64,000 nt of DNA from NCBI RefSeq assembly GCF_003286915.1, contig NZ_QMFY01000009.1, positions 1 to 64,000 of the forward strand. The letters are read 5' to 3'. Below are positions 56,002-64,000 of the stretch, piece after piece (within the stretch, counting starts at the first letter, position 1; the number at the start of each line of letters is the position of its first letter). This DNA comes from Pseudochryseolinea flava (GTDB lineage Bacteria; Bacteroidota; Bacteroidia; Cytophagales; Cyclobacteriaceae). Both the position numbers and the translations under genes were made by a program. A model generated the notes under the pieces. It had not been told where the DNA came from. It saw only the letters and a program-made list of their open reading frames with translations, and did not search any database.

Positions 56002-57212
56002 TGGCTTTACTGAAGGAGGGTGTACGGTACGTTATTTTCAATTACCTGTCGGTGTTTCTTAACACGGTAAGAGGAATTGTACTCATTGCCGTATTGACGC
56101 CAATTCAGATGGGATCCTATCGGTTAATTTTTACCTATTCCAATTACTTCCGCTATTATAACCTCGGTTTGAATGCCTTAGCATTCTATCGTGCTCCACC
56201 GCGGAAACTTCAAGCGCTTTATAGTAATTTGCTTTTCAAAATTAACATTTCGCTCGCTGCTTTTTTTGGAATACTATTTTCGGTAGCATATACTTTTCTG
56301 GCCAGCGATGAGTATTCGTCTCTGTGGCTGGCAAGCATCTTTCTTTTTGTCATTTTATTCTTTACGCAAACCAGCGAAACGTTTGTGACGATTGCAAAAA
56401 TTCACGGTCGATTCGATATCATCAACCGTTATAATATTGCGTTCGCCTCCGGGAGCTTAGTGCTTATGATAGTTTTAGGAAAAACCTACGGGCTTCATGG
56501 TGCCATAGGGGGTCTTGCGTTGGCAACTATGGCGACCTCGTTATACTTGAGTACGGTGTTGAAGGACGCGGCTCAATCATCAGTAACGCTTACGTTCAAT
56601 CGAATTAAATTATTTTTTCTTTCAGGTGCCTTAAATATTTTTCCAGGAATGCTGTCGATTTTGTTTAGCACAATCGAAGTATGGTTGATAACAAGGTCTT
56701 TCGGTCTCGCAGAAACGGGATATTACTCCGTTGTGATAACGTTGGTAAATCTTATACTAATGATCAATACAGACGGTTTTGTGTTTTTATATGCAAAACG
56801 CTCTAAACAAATAAAAAATGATCCGCGGTTTGTGTTGAAGTCTACAGTTTTGTCGTTCGGTGTAACGCTATTGTTCTGTGCAATGTGTATTCCGATTGTG
56901 CATTGGGGTGTAGCGTACTTTTTTCCTCAGTACGCAACAGCATCCGATATATATCAAATCTGTTTTTGGGGAATACCTTTTTTGGTGATGAAAAACCTGG
57001 TGGTTTATTATCTGTCCAATAATAGGCCAATACGCATATCTGTACTACTCGCTTTATTGTTAGTGATGAAGACCGTTGTACTTTTACAACCTCAAACGAC
57101 CGCTGATTTTTATACAAGCGTTGCTTGGAGTAACGTGGTGTTTGGCGTGGCAATAGCCATAATTTTTATTATTGACAATAACATAATCCGGAGGAATAAT
57201 ATACCTGCTTAG
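56001..57212 (+). CDS. Wzx-like oligosaccharide flippase
   Basis: This is a 403-residue polytopic membrane protein with about twelve predicted helices. Paired hydrophobic segments and basic loops match the polysaccharide transporter (MOP/Wzx) type. The start VRYVIFNYLSVFLNTVRGIVLIAVLTPIQMGSYRL is characteristic. It would flip the lipid-linked repeat unit across the inner membrane. It overlaps neuA by 1 nt. With the Wzy-like protein downstream it points to the Wzx/Wzy-dependent route. Confidence 0.85.
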   Translation: MALLKEGVRYVIFNYLSVFLNTVRGIVLIAVLTPIQMGSYRLIFTYSNYFRYYNLGLNALAFYRAPPRKLQALYSNLLFKINISLAAFFGILFSVAYTFLASDEYSSLWLASIFLFVILFFTQTSETFVTIAKIHGRFDIINRYNIAFASGSLVLMIVLGKTYGLHGAIGGLALATMATSLYLSTVLKDAAQSSVTLTFNRIKLFFLSGALNIFPGMLSILFSTIEVWLITRSFGLAETGYYSVVITLVNLILMINTDGFVFLYAKRSKQIKNDPRFVLKSTVLSFGVTLLFCAMCIPIVHWGVAYFFPQYATASDIYQICFWGIPFLVMKNLVVYYLSNNRPIRISVLLALLLVMKTVVLLQPQTTADFYTSVAWSNVVFGVAIAIIFIIDNNIIRRNNIPA

Positions 57213-57217
57213 TAGAG

Positions 57218-58588
57218 ATGCAACGTAGAATAATTATAACATTGGTTGACGGATTTCATCACCGCTATCTTGCGGACACGGGTGTTATCGATAGAATGCT
57301 GGAACAAGATATTCAGTTGCTTATTCTAACAACAGCGATACTAAAAGAAAGGATTGAAAATTCGCCACTGGGCAAAAATCCTCGCGTGACGTTGGGAATT
57401 TTAGATGAGGTGAAGCTCTCAAAAATACATAGAGTCCATTTGTTTCTGATTATTAATGCAAGCCGGAAGTTGTCGAGAACATTGAACGTGAAGAATGAGA
57501 TGAAGGCGAAAACAGGAAAGTTGTCCTATCTGGCATCTCGTTTTGCTCGGTCAATTTCCAGCACGGGTTTATATTCGTTAATGCTTCGCATTGCCGGATC
57601 CGCTTTTTCGTCATCGCGTTACCGACAACTGCTCAATGAGTTTAAGCCGCATTTAGTCGTGTTCTCAACACCAGGGCAGAAAGTGAACGATCTTCCGTTG
57701 ATCTATGAAGCTTTACGACAGAAAATAAAAACGATATCACCAGTATATAGTTGGGACAATTTAACCGCGAAGGGTCCGTTCATCTTCAACGTTGACAAAC
57801 TCATTGTTTGGAACGAGATTATGAAGGAGGAGGCGATTGAATACCATCAATATAAAGCTGAAGATGTTATCGTGGCGGGTGTTCCAGTGTTCGATAGCTA
57901 CGTCAAGGTGTTACACGAACCAGCAACAAACAAGAAGGAGTTCTTAAGTCAATTTGGATTCGGCGACGATAAACCATTGATTTCAATCACTACAATTCCT
58001 ACGATTTACTTTGGGAGCTGCCATCGCGAATTAACCTTGCGTATTTTGAACTTCATCAATCGTGGCATGATTCCGCCATCCAACGTTCTATTACGTCCTC
58101 ATCCCCTCGATGAAACTGACTACACAGACCTGGAAAAGAATCCCGGTGTAGTTGTCGACTACTACGGAAGTACGCCAACACAAAACGTGATTTCGAAGTG
58201 GGTGCCACGTGAAGATAACACAACACATTTGGCAAGAACAATGAAGTATAGCAATGTCGTGATTAACATTGCCTCGACGATTACAATTGATGCTGCTTGT
58301 TTCGATACACCGGTGATCAACATCGCCTATGACATGAAGGATAACCCTCAGGAATATGTTGGATCCATTTCGCGTTATTATCAGTATACACACTATCAAC
58401 ATGTAGTGAAGGTTGGGGCGGCGGCATTGGTAAATAGTGATGAGGAATTGCTTAATGCCTTGAACACGTATTTGAAAGATAGAAGCTACCATGCCGAGGA
58501 GCGGAAACGACTTGTTTATCAACAGACAGGTGATTTAGACGGACGCGCATATCAACGAATTGCTGATGCCATCATCAATGCAATGTAA
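57218..58588 (+). CDS. Putative GT-B-type transferase of unknown family
   Basis: This is a 456-residue soluble protein. I do not recognise a named family. The middle segment VYSWDNLTAKGPFIFNVDKLIVWNEIMKEEA followed by VIVAGVPVFDSY, and the C-terminal LRPHPLDE and VINIASTITIDAACFDTPVINIAYD, look like the donor-binding half of GT-B enzymes such as CDP-glycerol or nonulosonate transferases. Position between the flippase and a GT4 enzyme supports a glycosyltransferase role, perhaps for the CMP-activated sugar (inference). It has no signal or membrane segment. Confidence 0.6.
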   Translation: MQRRIIITLVDGFHHRYLADTGVIDRMLEQDIQLLILTTAILKERIENSPLGKNPRVTLGILDEVKLSKIHRVHLFLIINASRKLSRTLNVKNEMKAKTGKLSYLASRFARSISSTGLYSLMLRIAGSAFSSSRYRQLLNEFKPHLVVFSTPGQKVNDLPLIYEALRQKIKTISPVYSWDNLTAKGPFIFNVDKLIVWNEIMKEEAIEYHQYKAEDVIVAGVPVFDSYVKVLHEPATNKKEFLSQFGFGDDKPLISITTIPTIYFGSCHRELTLRILNFINRGMIPPSNVLLRPHPLDETDYTDLEKNPGVVVDYYGSTPTQNVISKWVPREDNTTHLARTMKYSNVVINIASTITIDAACFDTPVINIAYDMKDNPQEYVGSISRYYQYTHYQHVVKVGAAALVNSDEELLNALNTYLKDRSYHAEERKRLVYQQTGDLDGRAYQRIADAIINAM

Positions 58589-58591
58589 AGC

Positions 58592-59695
58592 ATGCTAGAA
58601 CGGAATATCATATGGCCACAACGCCGGATTGGGATCGACGGTTTTTCGCTAAGTCGTAACGATTCCGGAATCGAAGTATACACCCGCGAGTTAATAACGG
58701 GTGTTGCAAGCACGGGGCTCCCAGTGGAGGTGTATGGTTTTTCGAAGGTCTCATTAGAGGAGAATGCATCTTTAGTTGTTCGAAACGCAGAAATGCCAGC
58801 GGCGTCTTCGACCTTTACCAAGCTGAAATGGGAGCTTCACGATATTAAGCGCTTAATTTCTAAGGAGGTTTCGATATTCCATTCTCCTCATTTTATTCTT
58901 CCGCTCAATACACCAACACCTAAAAAGGTCGTCACTGTACATGATCTCGCCTTCATAAAACGTCCTGAGTTTTTTGATTGGAAAACGAGATCGTACTATA
59001 AACTTTTTCTCGCGCAGAGTTTGCGTCAAGCAGATGGAGTCATTTGTATATCCGATAGTTGCAAGCAAGATTTGGTAGAATTATTTCCAGAAACGAAAAA
59101 TAAAGTATTCCGTGTACATAACGGTTTTAGGAATTTCGGGGAGATAGCGCACGATGATAATGCGCTCGTGCAATTCGGCATTTCACCACCGTTCATATTG
59201 ATGATCGGAACCTTAAATCCGAGAAAAAATTTAACGAACGGTATTCTTGCGTTTGAAAGATTAGCGCGCGAAAAAGATGTCGACTTGGTTATCGTTGGTG
59301 ACATTCGAAATAAAACGAATCTACCGGGCACCGATAACGCACGCATTCATTATACGGGTTTTGTTACCGAGAAGCAATTGGCGTCGCTATATAAGCATTC
59401 GTCGCTTCTTTTATTTCCGTCCTATTATGAAGGATTCGGATTTCCTGTGTTGGAAGCGATGAGCTGTGATATTCCGGTTGTTACAGCGAGCAACTCGAGT
59501 TTGCCGGAGATTGCAGGTTATCCAAAAGAATTTTATTGTGATCCATCTAGCCCGAAAGATATTGCTGAAAAAATCGCGTTGGTATTGTCGGCCGACAGTC
59601 GGAAAGCATTGATCGAGCACGGAAGAGAAAATATAAAGCGATTTAGCTGGGAGAAAATGGTGAAAGAAACGATTTCTGTGTATGATCAAGTATAA
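58592..59695 (+). CDS. Family 4 glycosyltransferase
   Basis: This 367-residue GT-B enzyme has the GT4 donor-binding motif YYEGFGFPVLEAMSCDIPVVTASNSSLPEIAG (about 275-310, with the EX7E glutamates) and the domain-opening GTLNPRKNL. It starts 3 nt after the previous gene and its end overlaps the Wzy-like gene by 14 nt. It would add one sugar of the repeat unit from a nucleotide-sugar donor at the cytoplasmic face. Donor and linkage are unknown. Confidence 0.9.
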   Translation: MLERNIIWPQRRIGIDGFSLSRNDSGIEVYTRELITGVASTGLPVEVYGFSKVSLEENASLVVRNAEMPAASSTFTKLKWELHDIKRLISKEVSIFHSPHFILPLNTPTPKKVVTVHDLAFIKRPEFFDWKTRSYYKLFLAQSLRQADGVICISDSCKQDLVELFPETKNKVFRVHNGFRNFGEIAHDDNALVQFGISPPFILMIGTLNPRKNLTNGILAFERLAREKDVDLVIVGDIRNKTNLPGTDNARIHYTGFVTEKQLASLYKHSSLLLFPSYYEGFGFPVLEAMSCDIPVVTASNSSLPEIAGYPKEFYCDPSSPKDIAEKIALVLSADSRKALIEHGRENIKRFSWEKMVKETISVYDQV

Positions 59696-60860
59696 AACTT
59701 TATTCTACATACTTCTTGGTACTTCACCCTTCATCAATACGTCGTTCATTCCGGGGGCAAAACTCCCCATGGTCTATTTAGTCATGCTTTTTGTAATAGG
59801 CGTTATTGTGATCGCGCGGGATCGTGTTCCGAGTAGGATATTTGGAAGTGAAGATATTGCGTTTTCCTGTTTCTTAACCGTTTCTTTATTATCGGTGTAC
59901 ATCAATGCCTGGAGTTGGCCGATGACGCACGGCGTGACACAAGTCATAAATCTCTTGTTGACATATCTGATCTATAAAGTAGCGCAATTCTTGTTGGTAA
60001 AATCAGCACTGCCCAAGGATGAAATGTTGCCTACTATTTTCAAGTGTTACAGCTGGATACAAGTACCAGCGTTAATCCTCCTGGTATTTGGGAATTTCAA
60101 TCGTGAGTTTAATATCGAGTTCATTCATGCGATTAACAATGCTGGTAATTTCGATGTAGGTGCAATTGAATCGGTATACCCAAATATTCGGCTTACCGGA
60201 TTTTCGCCAGAGCCGTCGTTCTGGAGTTTCTTTGTTGCCATCAATATTGCAGTAGGCCTTTCGTTAAAACGTTTTTCTCCCTGGCTCATGGCGGTTAACG
60301 GTGTTAGTTTGTTGGTCACTGTGGGACGCACAGGTTACCTCATCGCCGCTTGTATTCTTGTGATATGGTTTATCCAGGGAAAGGTGTGGAGAACGTCGCT
60401 TATAGCAGGTGCAGCTCTGATCGCCGCGTTTTTTATGCGCGAATACTTCACGCCTCAGAAATTGATGTCGGTAGATGATTCTTTTCGTCAACGAATTGAC
60501 TCAATGCTTGTGGCGTTTAACCTTGGATGTAACAATCCATTTTTTGGAATCGGTCTTGGTAATTTCCAGGTTTTTGCAGAACAGCAACACCTCGACTACG
60601 GAAATATATTTAACTGGTACTTAAATGTGTTCGCGCTTATTGGCGTTGCAGGCATTGCAACATGGATGATATTTTCAATATTTCTTTTAAGAAGGATTCA
60701 AGAAAGATATTGGCTTCCGGTGTTCGGCGCTTTCGTTGGATGGCTTACCGTAAGTGCGTTTAATTTACCTTTTGTTTGGGTAGTCTTTGCGGCATTGGTT
60801 TGTGCCTCTACTTCAAAACATGAAAATGAAACTTTAACACATGCCAGCGCTGCAGACTAA
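59682..60860 (+). CDS. Wzy-like O-antigen polymerase / ligase-type membrane protein
   Basis: This is a 392-residue membrane protein with about ten helices and a large loop near the C-terminal third. TGFSPEPSFWSFFVAI and CNNPFFGIGLGNFQVFAEQQ resemble the O-antigen polymerase/ligase superfamily, where EP and GxGxG-type loops recur. Such proteins join repeat units at the periplasmic face. It overlaps the upstream GT gene by 14 nt and the downstream GT gene by 20 nt. Sequence cannot separate polymerase from ligase, but locus context favours Wzy. Confidence 0.78.
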   Translation: MIKYKTLFYILLGTSPFINTSFIPGAKLPMVYLVMLFVIGVIVIARDRVPSRIFGSEDIAFSCFLTVSLLSVYINAWSWPMTHGVTQVINLLLTYLIYKVAQFLLVKSALPKDEMLPTIFKCYSWIQVPALILLVFGNFNREFNIEFIHAINNAGNFDVGAIESVYPNIRLTGFSPEPSFWSFFVAINIAVGLSLKRFSPWLMAVNGVSLLVTVGRTGYLIAACILVIWFIQGKVWRTSLIAGAALIAAFFMREYFTPQKLMSVDDSFRQRIDSMLVAFNLGCNNPFFGIGLGNFQVFAEQQHLDYGNIFNWYLNVFALIGVAGIATWMIFSIFLLRRIQERYWLPVFGAFVGWLTVSAFNLPFVWVVFAALVCASTSKHENETLTHASAAD

Positions 60861-61947
60861 ACGTATTGTTTTTTCGGGTATTAATATTTCCAAGGGAGGA
60901 CCTCTTACGGTGCTACGTTTTTTCTATGATTATGCTGCGCGCGCTTTACCTGATTATGAGCTGATTTTTATTCTCCAGGATAAGAATTTGCTACCGATAG
61001 GGCGACACCGCGTGATTGAGATAAAAAACGGCCAGCGATCAATTTTTCATAAATTATACTTCGAGTACTTCGGTTTTCGGAGACTATCGCGTGAGCTTAA
61101 TGCTGACCTCTGGCTTTCATTGAATGATATGTCGCCTTGTGTTTCAGCCCGCGTTCAGGCGGCGTATTTTCACAATGCGGCTCCTTTCTACAAACTTAAA
61201 TGGCTCGACCTGCTATTCCCGGCGAGGCTGGTGCCACAGAAATTTTATTATTACTTTATCTATCGTATCAATATCTTTAACAACGATTTTGTAGTTGTCC
61301 AGCAACAGTTTTTGAAGGAGTATGTAGGCAAAAGTATAGGTTTTCCGGCGGAGCGTATCTTGATCAATCGCCCGGAAACGGTGCAAGAAAAAGTCGTGCG
61401 TGTCAAGCAAGATAGACACGGCCCAGTTATTTTTTTCTGCACCACAAAACCTGAAGTGTATAAGAATATCCATCTGATTGCAGACGCCGTTGGTTTGTTG
61501 AAAGCGTGGGGAATACAAAACTTCGTTGTGAAGATGACTATCTCGGGCGATGAAACGCGATACAGTAGGTACATCAAAAAAAAGGTCGAAAACTATACGG
61601 AGATTGAATTTGTGGGGAGTCAATCGTACGACGTCCTCCAAACAATGGTCGGAGCTTCTGATTGCGTTCTATTTCCCTCATTACTCGAATCATGGGGCTT
61701 GCCGTTGAGTGAGGCTGCAGCACTTGGAAAGTTAATTATTGCGGCAGACTTGCCTTACGCATACGAAACTTTGTGGGGTTATGAAAATGTGGTTTTTGTT
61801 AGCCCATATCACGCGGAGGCGCTTGCGAGTGAAATGAAAAAAGTAATCGAAAATCGACCCGTGGTTGATGTTTCTTCAGAATTAAAACACTTTCCAGGTA
61901 ACTTTACCGTTGAACAGCTTTTTTACAAAATGCTTTCTTCTAAATGA
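60841..61947 (+). CDS. Group 1 (GT-B) glycosyltransferase
   Basis: This is a 368-residue enzyme. The start KRIVFSGINISKGGPLTVLRFFYD, the domain opening KPEVYKNIHLIADAVGLLK and FPSLLESWGLPLSEAAALGKLIIAADLPYAYETL (EX7E-like site, about 282-310) mark a GT4-type glycosyltransferase. It begins 20 nt inside the polymerase gene and overlaps the next gene by 4 nt, so the locus is tightly coupled here. Confidence 0.87.
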   Translation: MPALQTKRIVFSGINISKGGPLTVLRFFYDYAARALPDYELIFILQDKNLLPIGRHRVIEIKNGQRSIFHKLYFEYFGFRRLSRELNADLWLSLNDMSPCVSARVQAAYFHNAAPFYKLKWLDLLFPARLVPQKFYYYFIYRINIFNNDFVVVQQQFLKEYVGKSIGFPAERILINRPETVQEKVVRVKQDRHGPVIFFCTTKPEVYKNIHLIADAVGLLKAWGIQNFVVKMTISGDETRYSRYIKKKVENYTEIEFVGSQSYDVLQTMVGASDCVLFPSLLESWGLPLSEAAALGKLIIAADLPYAYETLWGYENVVFVSPYHAEALASEMKKVIENRPVVDVSSELKHFPGNFTVEQLFYKMLSSK

Positions 61948-62765
61948 TGAAATATAACTTCACAGCCTCAATCGTTTTGTATCAGAATAATATTTCGATG
62001 CTCCAACAAGTCATCGAAAGTGTTTTCAAAACAAAATTGACTTTCAGGCTTTACTTAGTCGATAATTCGCCAACGGATGCGCTACGCGTGCTGCAAACAG
62101 ATGAGCGTATCGAATACATCTTTAATAATGCCAACCTGGGTTTTGGTAAAGCGCACAATGTAGCTATTCGAAAATCAATGGAGGTTTCTCCCTATCACCT
62201 GGTGTTAAACCCCGATATATTTTTCGACGCTGGTGTGCTCGAAGAACTTTTTAAGTATATGGAAGCCAATCCGGACGTTGGACAAATGATGCCGAAAATT
62301 ATGTATCCGGATGAAAGCATTCAAAAGTTATGTAAGCTCCTCCCTACACCAATGGATTTATTTCTACGAAGATTTTTCCCTTGGTTTCCAGGGGCCGAAG
62401 CGAGAAACCGTGTTTATGAACTCGCTGATTCTGGATACGACAAGATTATGGATATACCTAACTTCTCGGGCTGTTTTATGTTTTTCAGAACATCAGCGCT
62501 CAAGAAGGTTGGCCTCTTCGATGAGCGAATTTTTATGTACATCGAAGACACTGACCTCACGCGCCGTATGCACCAACAGTTTAGGACCGTTTTCTATCCG
62601 CATGTGCATGTCTACCATCATCATGAGAAAGGATCATATAAGAATCTTAAATTAATGATGTATCACTTGCATGGCGCATTCATTTACTTTTCGAAATGGG
62701 GATGGTTCTTCGATAAAGAGCGATCACAAATCAATAAAAAGATAATTACTTCTTATCTTCGATAG
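61944..62765 (+). CDS. Family 2 glycosyltransferase (rhamnosyltransferase-like)
   Basis: This 273-residue GT-A enzyme starts YNFTASIVLYQNN, followed by LVDNSPTD, NANLGFGKAHNVAI and LVLNPDIFF, where the DxD equivalent is NPD, as in WbbL-type rhamnosyltransferases. The acceptor side shows FSGCFMFFRTSALKKVGLFDERIFMYIEDTDLTRRM. It overlaps the previous gene by 4 nt (ATGA). No TDP-rhamnose genes are in the window, so the donor is open. Confidence 0.88.
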   Translation: MMKYNFTASIVLYQNNISMLQQVIESVFKTKLTFRLYLVDNSPTDALRVLQTDERIEYIFNNANLGFGKAHNVAIRKSMEVSPYHLVLNPDIFFDAGVLEELFKYMEANPDVGQMMPKIMYPDESIQKLCKLLPTPMDLFLRRFFPWFPGAEARNRVYELADSGYDKIMDIPNFSGCFMFFRTSALKKVGLFDERIFMYIEDTDLTRRMHQQFRTVFYPHVHVYHHHEKGSYKNLKLMMYHLHGAFIYFSKWGWFFDKERSQINKKIITSYLR

Positions 62766-62795
62766 CAACAACTATTGACAGATTGACCTGCCATC

Positions 62796-63902
62796 GTGAA
62801 AGTTCCTTTTAATGATTTGCAAAAACAGTACGTGTCCAATAAACACAATTTAGACGCTGCTGTGTCTTCAGCAATCAACGAATTTAATTTCATTCGCGGT
62901 GGTGCTGTTCAATCTTTTGAAGATGCGTTTGCGTCGATGTTAGGTCTTAAGCATTGCATTGCTACCGCGAACGGAACGGATTCGATATTCTTAATTCTTA
63001 AAGCTTTTGGTATTGCCGCTGGCGACGAGGTGATCACGCCAGCTTGGAGTTGGATCTCATCGGCTGAAACCATTTCACTCACCGGCGCAACGCCTGTGTT
63101 TGTGGATGCGGATCCTCACTACTACACAATCGATATCGAGCGCATTGAAGAACGGATTACGTCGAAAACAAAAGCGATCATCGTAGTTCATCTCTATGGG
63201 CAAGCTGCAGATGTATCAACGTTGAAAGATATTTGTGACAGAAGGCATCTCATTTTGATCGAAGATTGCGCGCAAGCACATCTCACAGCAATTGCCGGCA
63301 AGCCAGTAGGAACCTTTGGTCACGCTGCAGCTTTCAGTTTTTATCCTACAAAAAATTTGGGCGCGTATGGCGACGCCGGCGCGGTCGTCTCAAATGATGA
63401 CGCAGTTGCAGTTAAAATACGACGTCTTGCCAACCACGGCGCGCTGATAAAAGATGACCACTTGTTTGAAGGGATCAATAGTCGGATGGATACGCTTCAA
63501 GCTGCAATATTACTAGCTAAATTACCGAGCTTGGAGACATGGAATACCAAACGGTTTCTTAATGCCACACGCTACATAGAACAGTTGAGACAACTTGAGC
63601 ACGTAACATTGCCCAAAGTACGTGAGGCGACAACCCATACCTTTCATCTGTTCGTTATCAAGACGCGTTACCACTTACGTTTGCAGCAATGGCTTATGGA
63701 TCGTGGTGTTCAATCGATCATTCACTACCCGAAAGCTCTCCCGAATTTACACGCTTATCAACACTTGAAGTATCCACCAAATGCTTTCCCTGTTGCGAGT
63801 GCTTTGCAGGAAGAAGTTCTTTCATTACCCATTTATCCTGAGTTGACGACTGACCAAATCGACTACGTGTGCGAAAACATTAAGGAGTTTTTTGAAAAGT
63901 GA
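62796..63902 (+). CDS. DegT/DnrJ/EryC1-family sugar aminotransferase
   Basis: This is a 368-residue PLP-dependent aminotransferase. The PLP lysine is Lys186 in FSFYPTKNLGAYGDAGAVV, and ATANGTDSIFLILKAFG and [14 protein letters not shown] are conserved. It is related to but distinct from the wbpE homologue upstream (AWSWISSAETISLTGA in place of [16 protein letters not shown]), and resembles FdtB/QdtB-like enzymes for dTDP-3-amino sugars. The start is a GTG at 62796, just before VPFNDLQKQY. It implies a second amino sugar in the polysaccharide, whose other synthesis genes would lie beyond the window. Confidence 0.88.
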   Translation: MKVPFNDLQKQYVSNKHNLDAAVSSAINEFNFIRGGAVQSFEDAFASMLGLKHCIATANGTDSIFLILKAFGIAAGDEVITPAWSWISSAETISLTGATPVFVDADPHYYTIDIERIEERITSKTKAIIVVHLYGQAADVSTLKDICDRRHLILIEDCAQAHLTAIAGKPVGTFGHAAAFSFYPTKNLGAYGDAGAVVSNDDAVAVKIRRLANHGALIKDDHLFEGINSRMDTLQAAILLAKLPSLETWNTKRFLNATRYIEQLRQLEHVTLPKVREATTHTFHLFVIKTRYHLRLQQWLMDRGVQSIIHYPKALPNLHAYQHLKYPPNAFPVASALQEEVLSLPIYPELTTDQIDYVCENIKEFFEK

Positions 63903-63945
63903 ACATTTTGCCCGGGAATCATTATTTTTGAACCTTAATCGATTT

Positions 63946-64000
63946 ATGGCATTAGAGCTCGCTGCAGCAACAACTTCATTTGTAATCGCCTTTTTGGTGG
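63946..64000 (+). CDS. Start of a gene cut by the window end
   Basis: An open frame beginning at the ATG at 63946 runs off the window end with a hydrophobic N-terminus (ELAAATTSFVIAFLV). It is 43 nt after the aminotransferase stop on the same strand. A membrane protein, for instance the initiating phosphoglycosyl transferase still missing from the locus, is possible, but only 18 residues are visible. Confidence 0.4.
   Translation, partial: MALELAAATTSFVIAFLV

Overview
The window looks like a piece of chromosome from a Bacteroidota bacterium, most likely of the order Cytophagales. The evidence is: promoters of the TTG-N(17-20)-TAnnTTTG type (clearest in front of the rRNA operon and the polysaccharide locus); TonB-dependent receptors carrying N-terminal carboxypeptidase-regulatory-like domains; lineage-typical families (DUF4249, GLPGLI, DUF2480, Bacteroidota-type CcmD); and the 16S rRNA sequence. 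No transposase, integrase, phage gene or CRISPR array was seen. Genus-level placement is not possible by eye.

Layout. 1-5.4 kb: an IlvD/Edd dehydratase and a YdeI-like protein on the minus strand, divergent from a MarR regulator followed by two pirins and a nitroreductase. A shared operator-like motif lies in front of both marR and the first pirin. 5.4-15.9 kb: a TPR sensor kinase, a TonB receptor with its DUF4249 lipoprotein, a small hydrolase, a cupin, a GH3 glycosidase, tRNA-Val, an Asp-box protein and a YceI protein. 16-24 kb: two similar kinase/OmpR-type regulator pairs arranged tail to tail, followed by a GLPGLI protein and an outer-membrane beta-barrel receptor. 24-30.3 kb: glycerophosphodiesterase, a small orphan gene, an 11-bp tandem array, a PfkB kinase, and the run rpmH-rnpA-ctp-tsaB-DUF2480. 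30.5-36.4 kb: a complete rRNA operon (promoter, 16S, tRNA-Ile, tRNA-Ala, 23S, 5S, terminator). 36.5-41.8 kb: a POTRA-type outer-membrane protein, a VWA-domain membrane protein and rarA.

41.9-47.4 kb is a minus-strand cytochrome c maturation operon (ccmB, C, D, E, F) headed by a Wzz-like polysaccharide chain-length protein. Its CcmE has CxxxY in place of the usual HxxxY heme site. From 47.5 kb to the window end, a plus-strand surface polysaccharide locus runs divergently from it. It holds a wbpA/wbpE/wbpD/wbpB set for a 2,3-diacetamido uronic acid, hisH2/hisF2 for an amidation step, neuB/neuC/neuA-type genes for a CMP-nonulosonic (sialic-like) acid, a Wzx flippase, a Wzy-like polymerase, four probable glycosyltransferases and a second sugar aminotransferase. 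HisF2 has lost the canonical catalytic Asp11, so it is not a histidine-biosynthesis enzyme. The amidotransferase partner expected for HisH2/HisF2 (WbpG/PseA type) is not in the window. Together the locus predicts a Wzx/Wzy-dependent acidic O-antigen or capsule, with the Wzz-like protein across the divergent promoter region as its likely length regulator.
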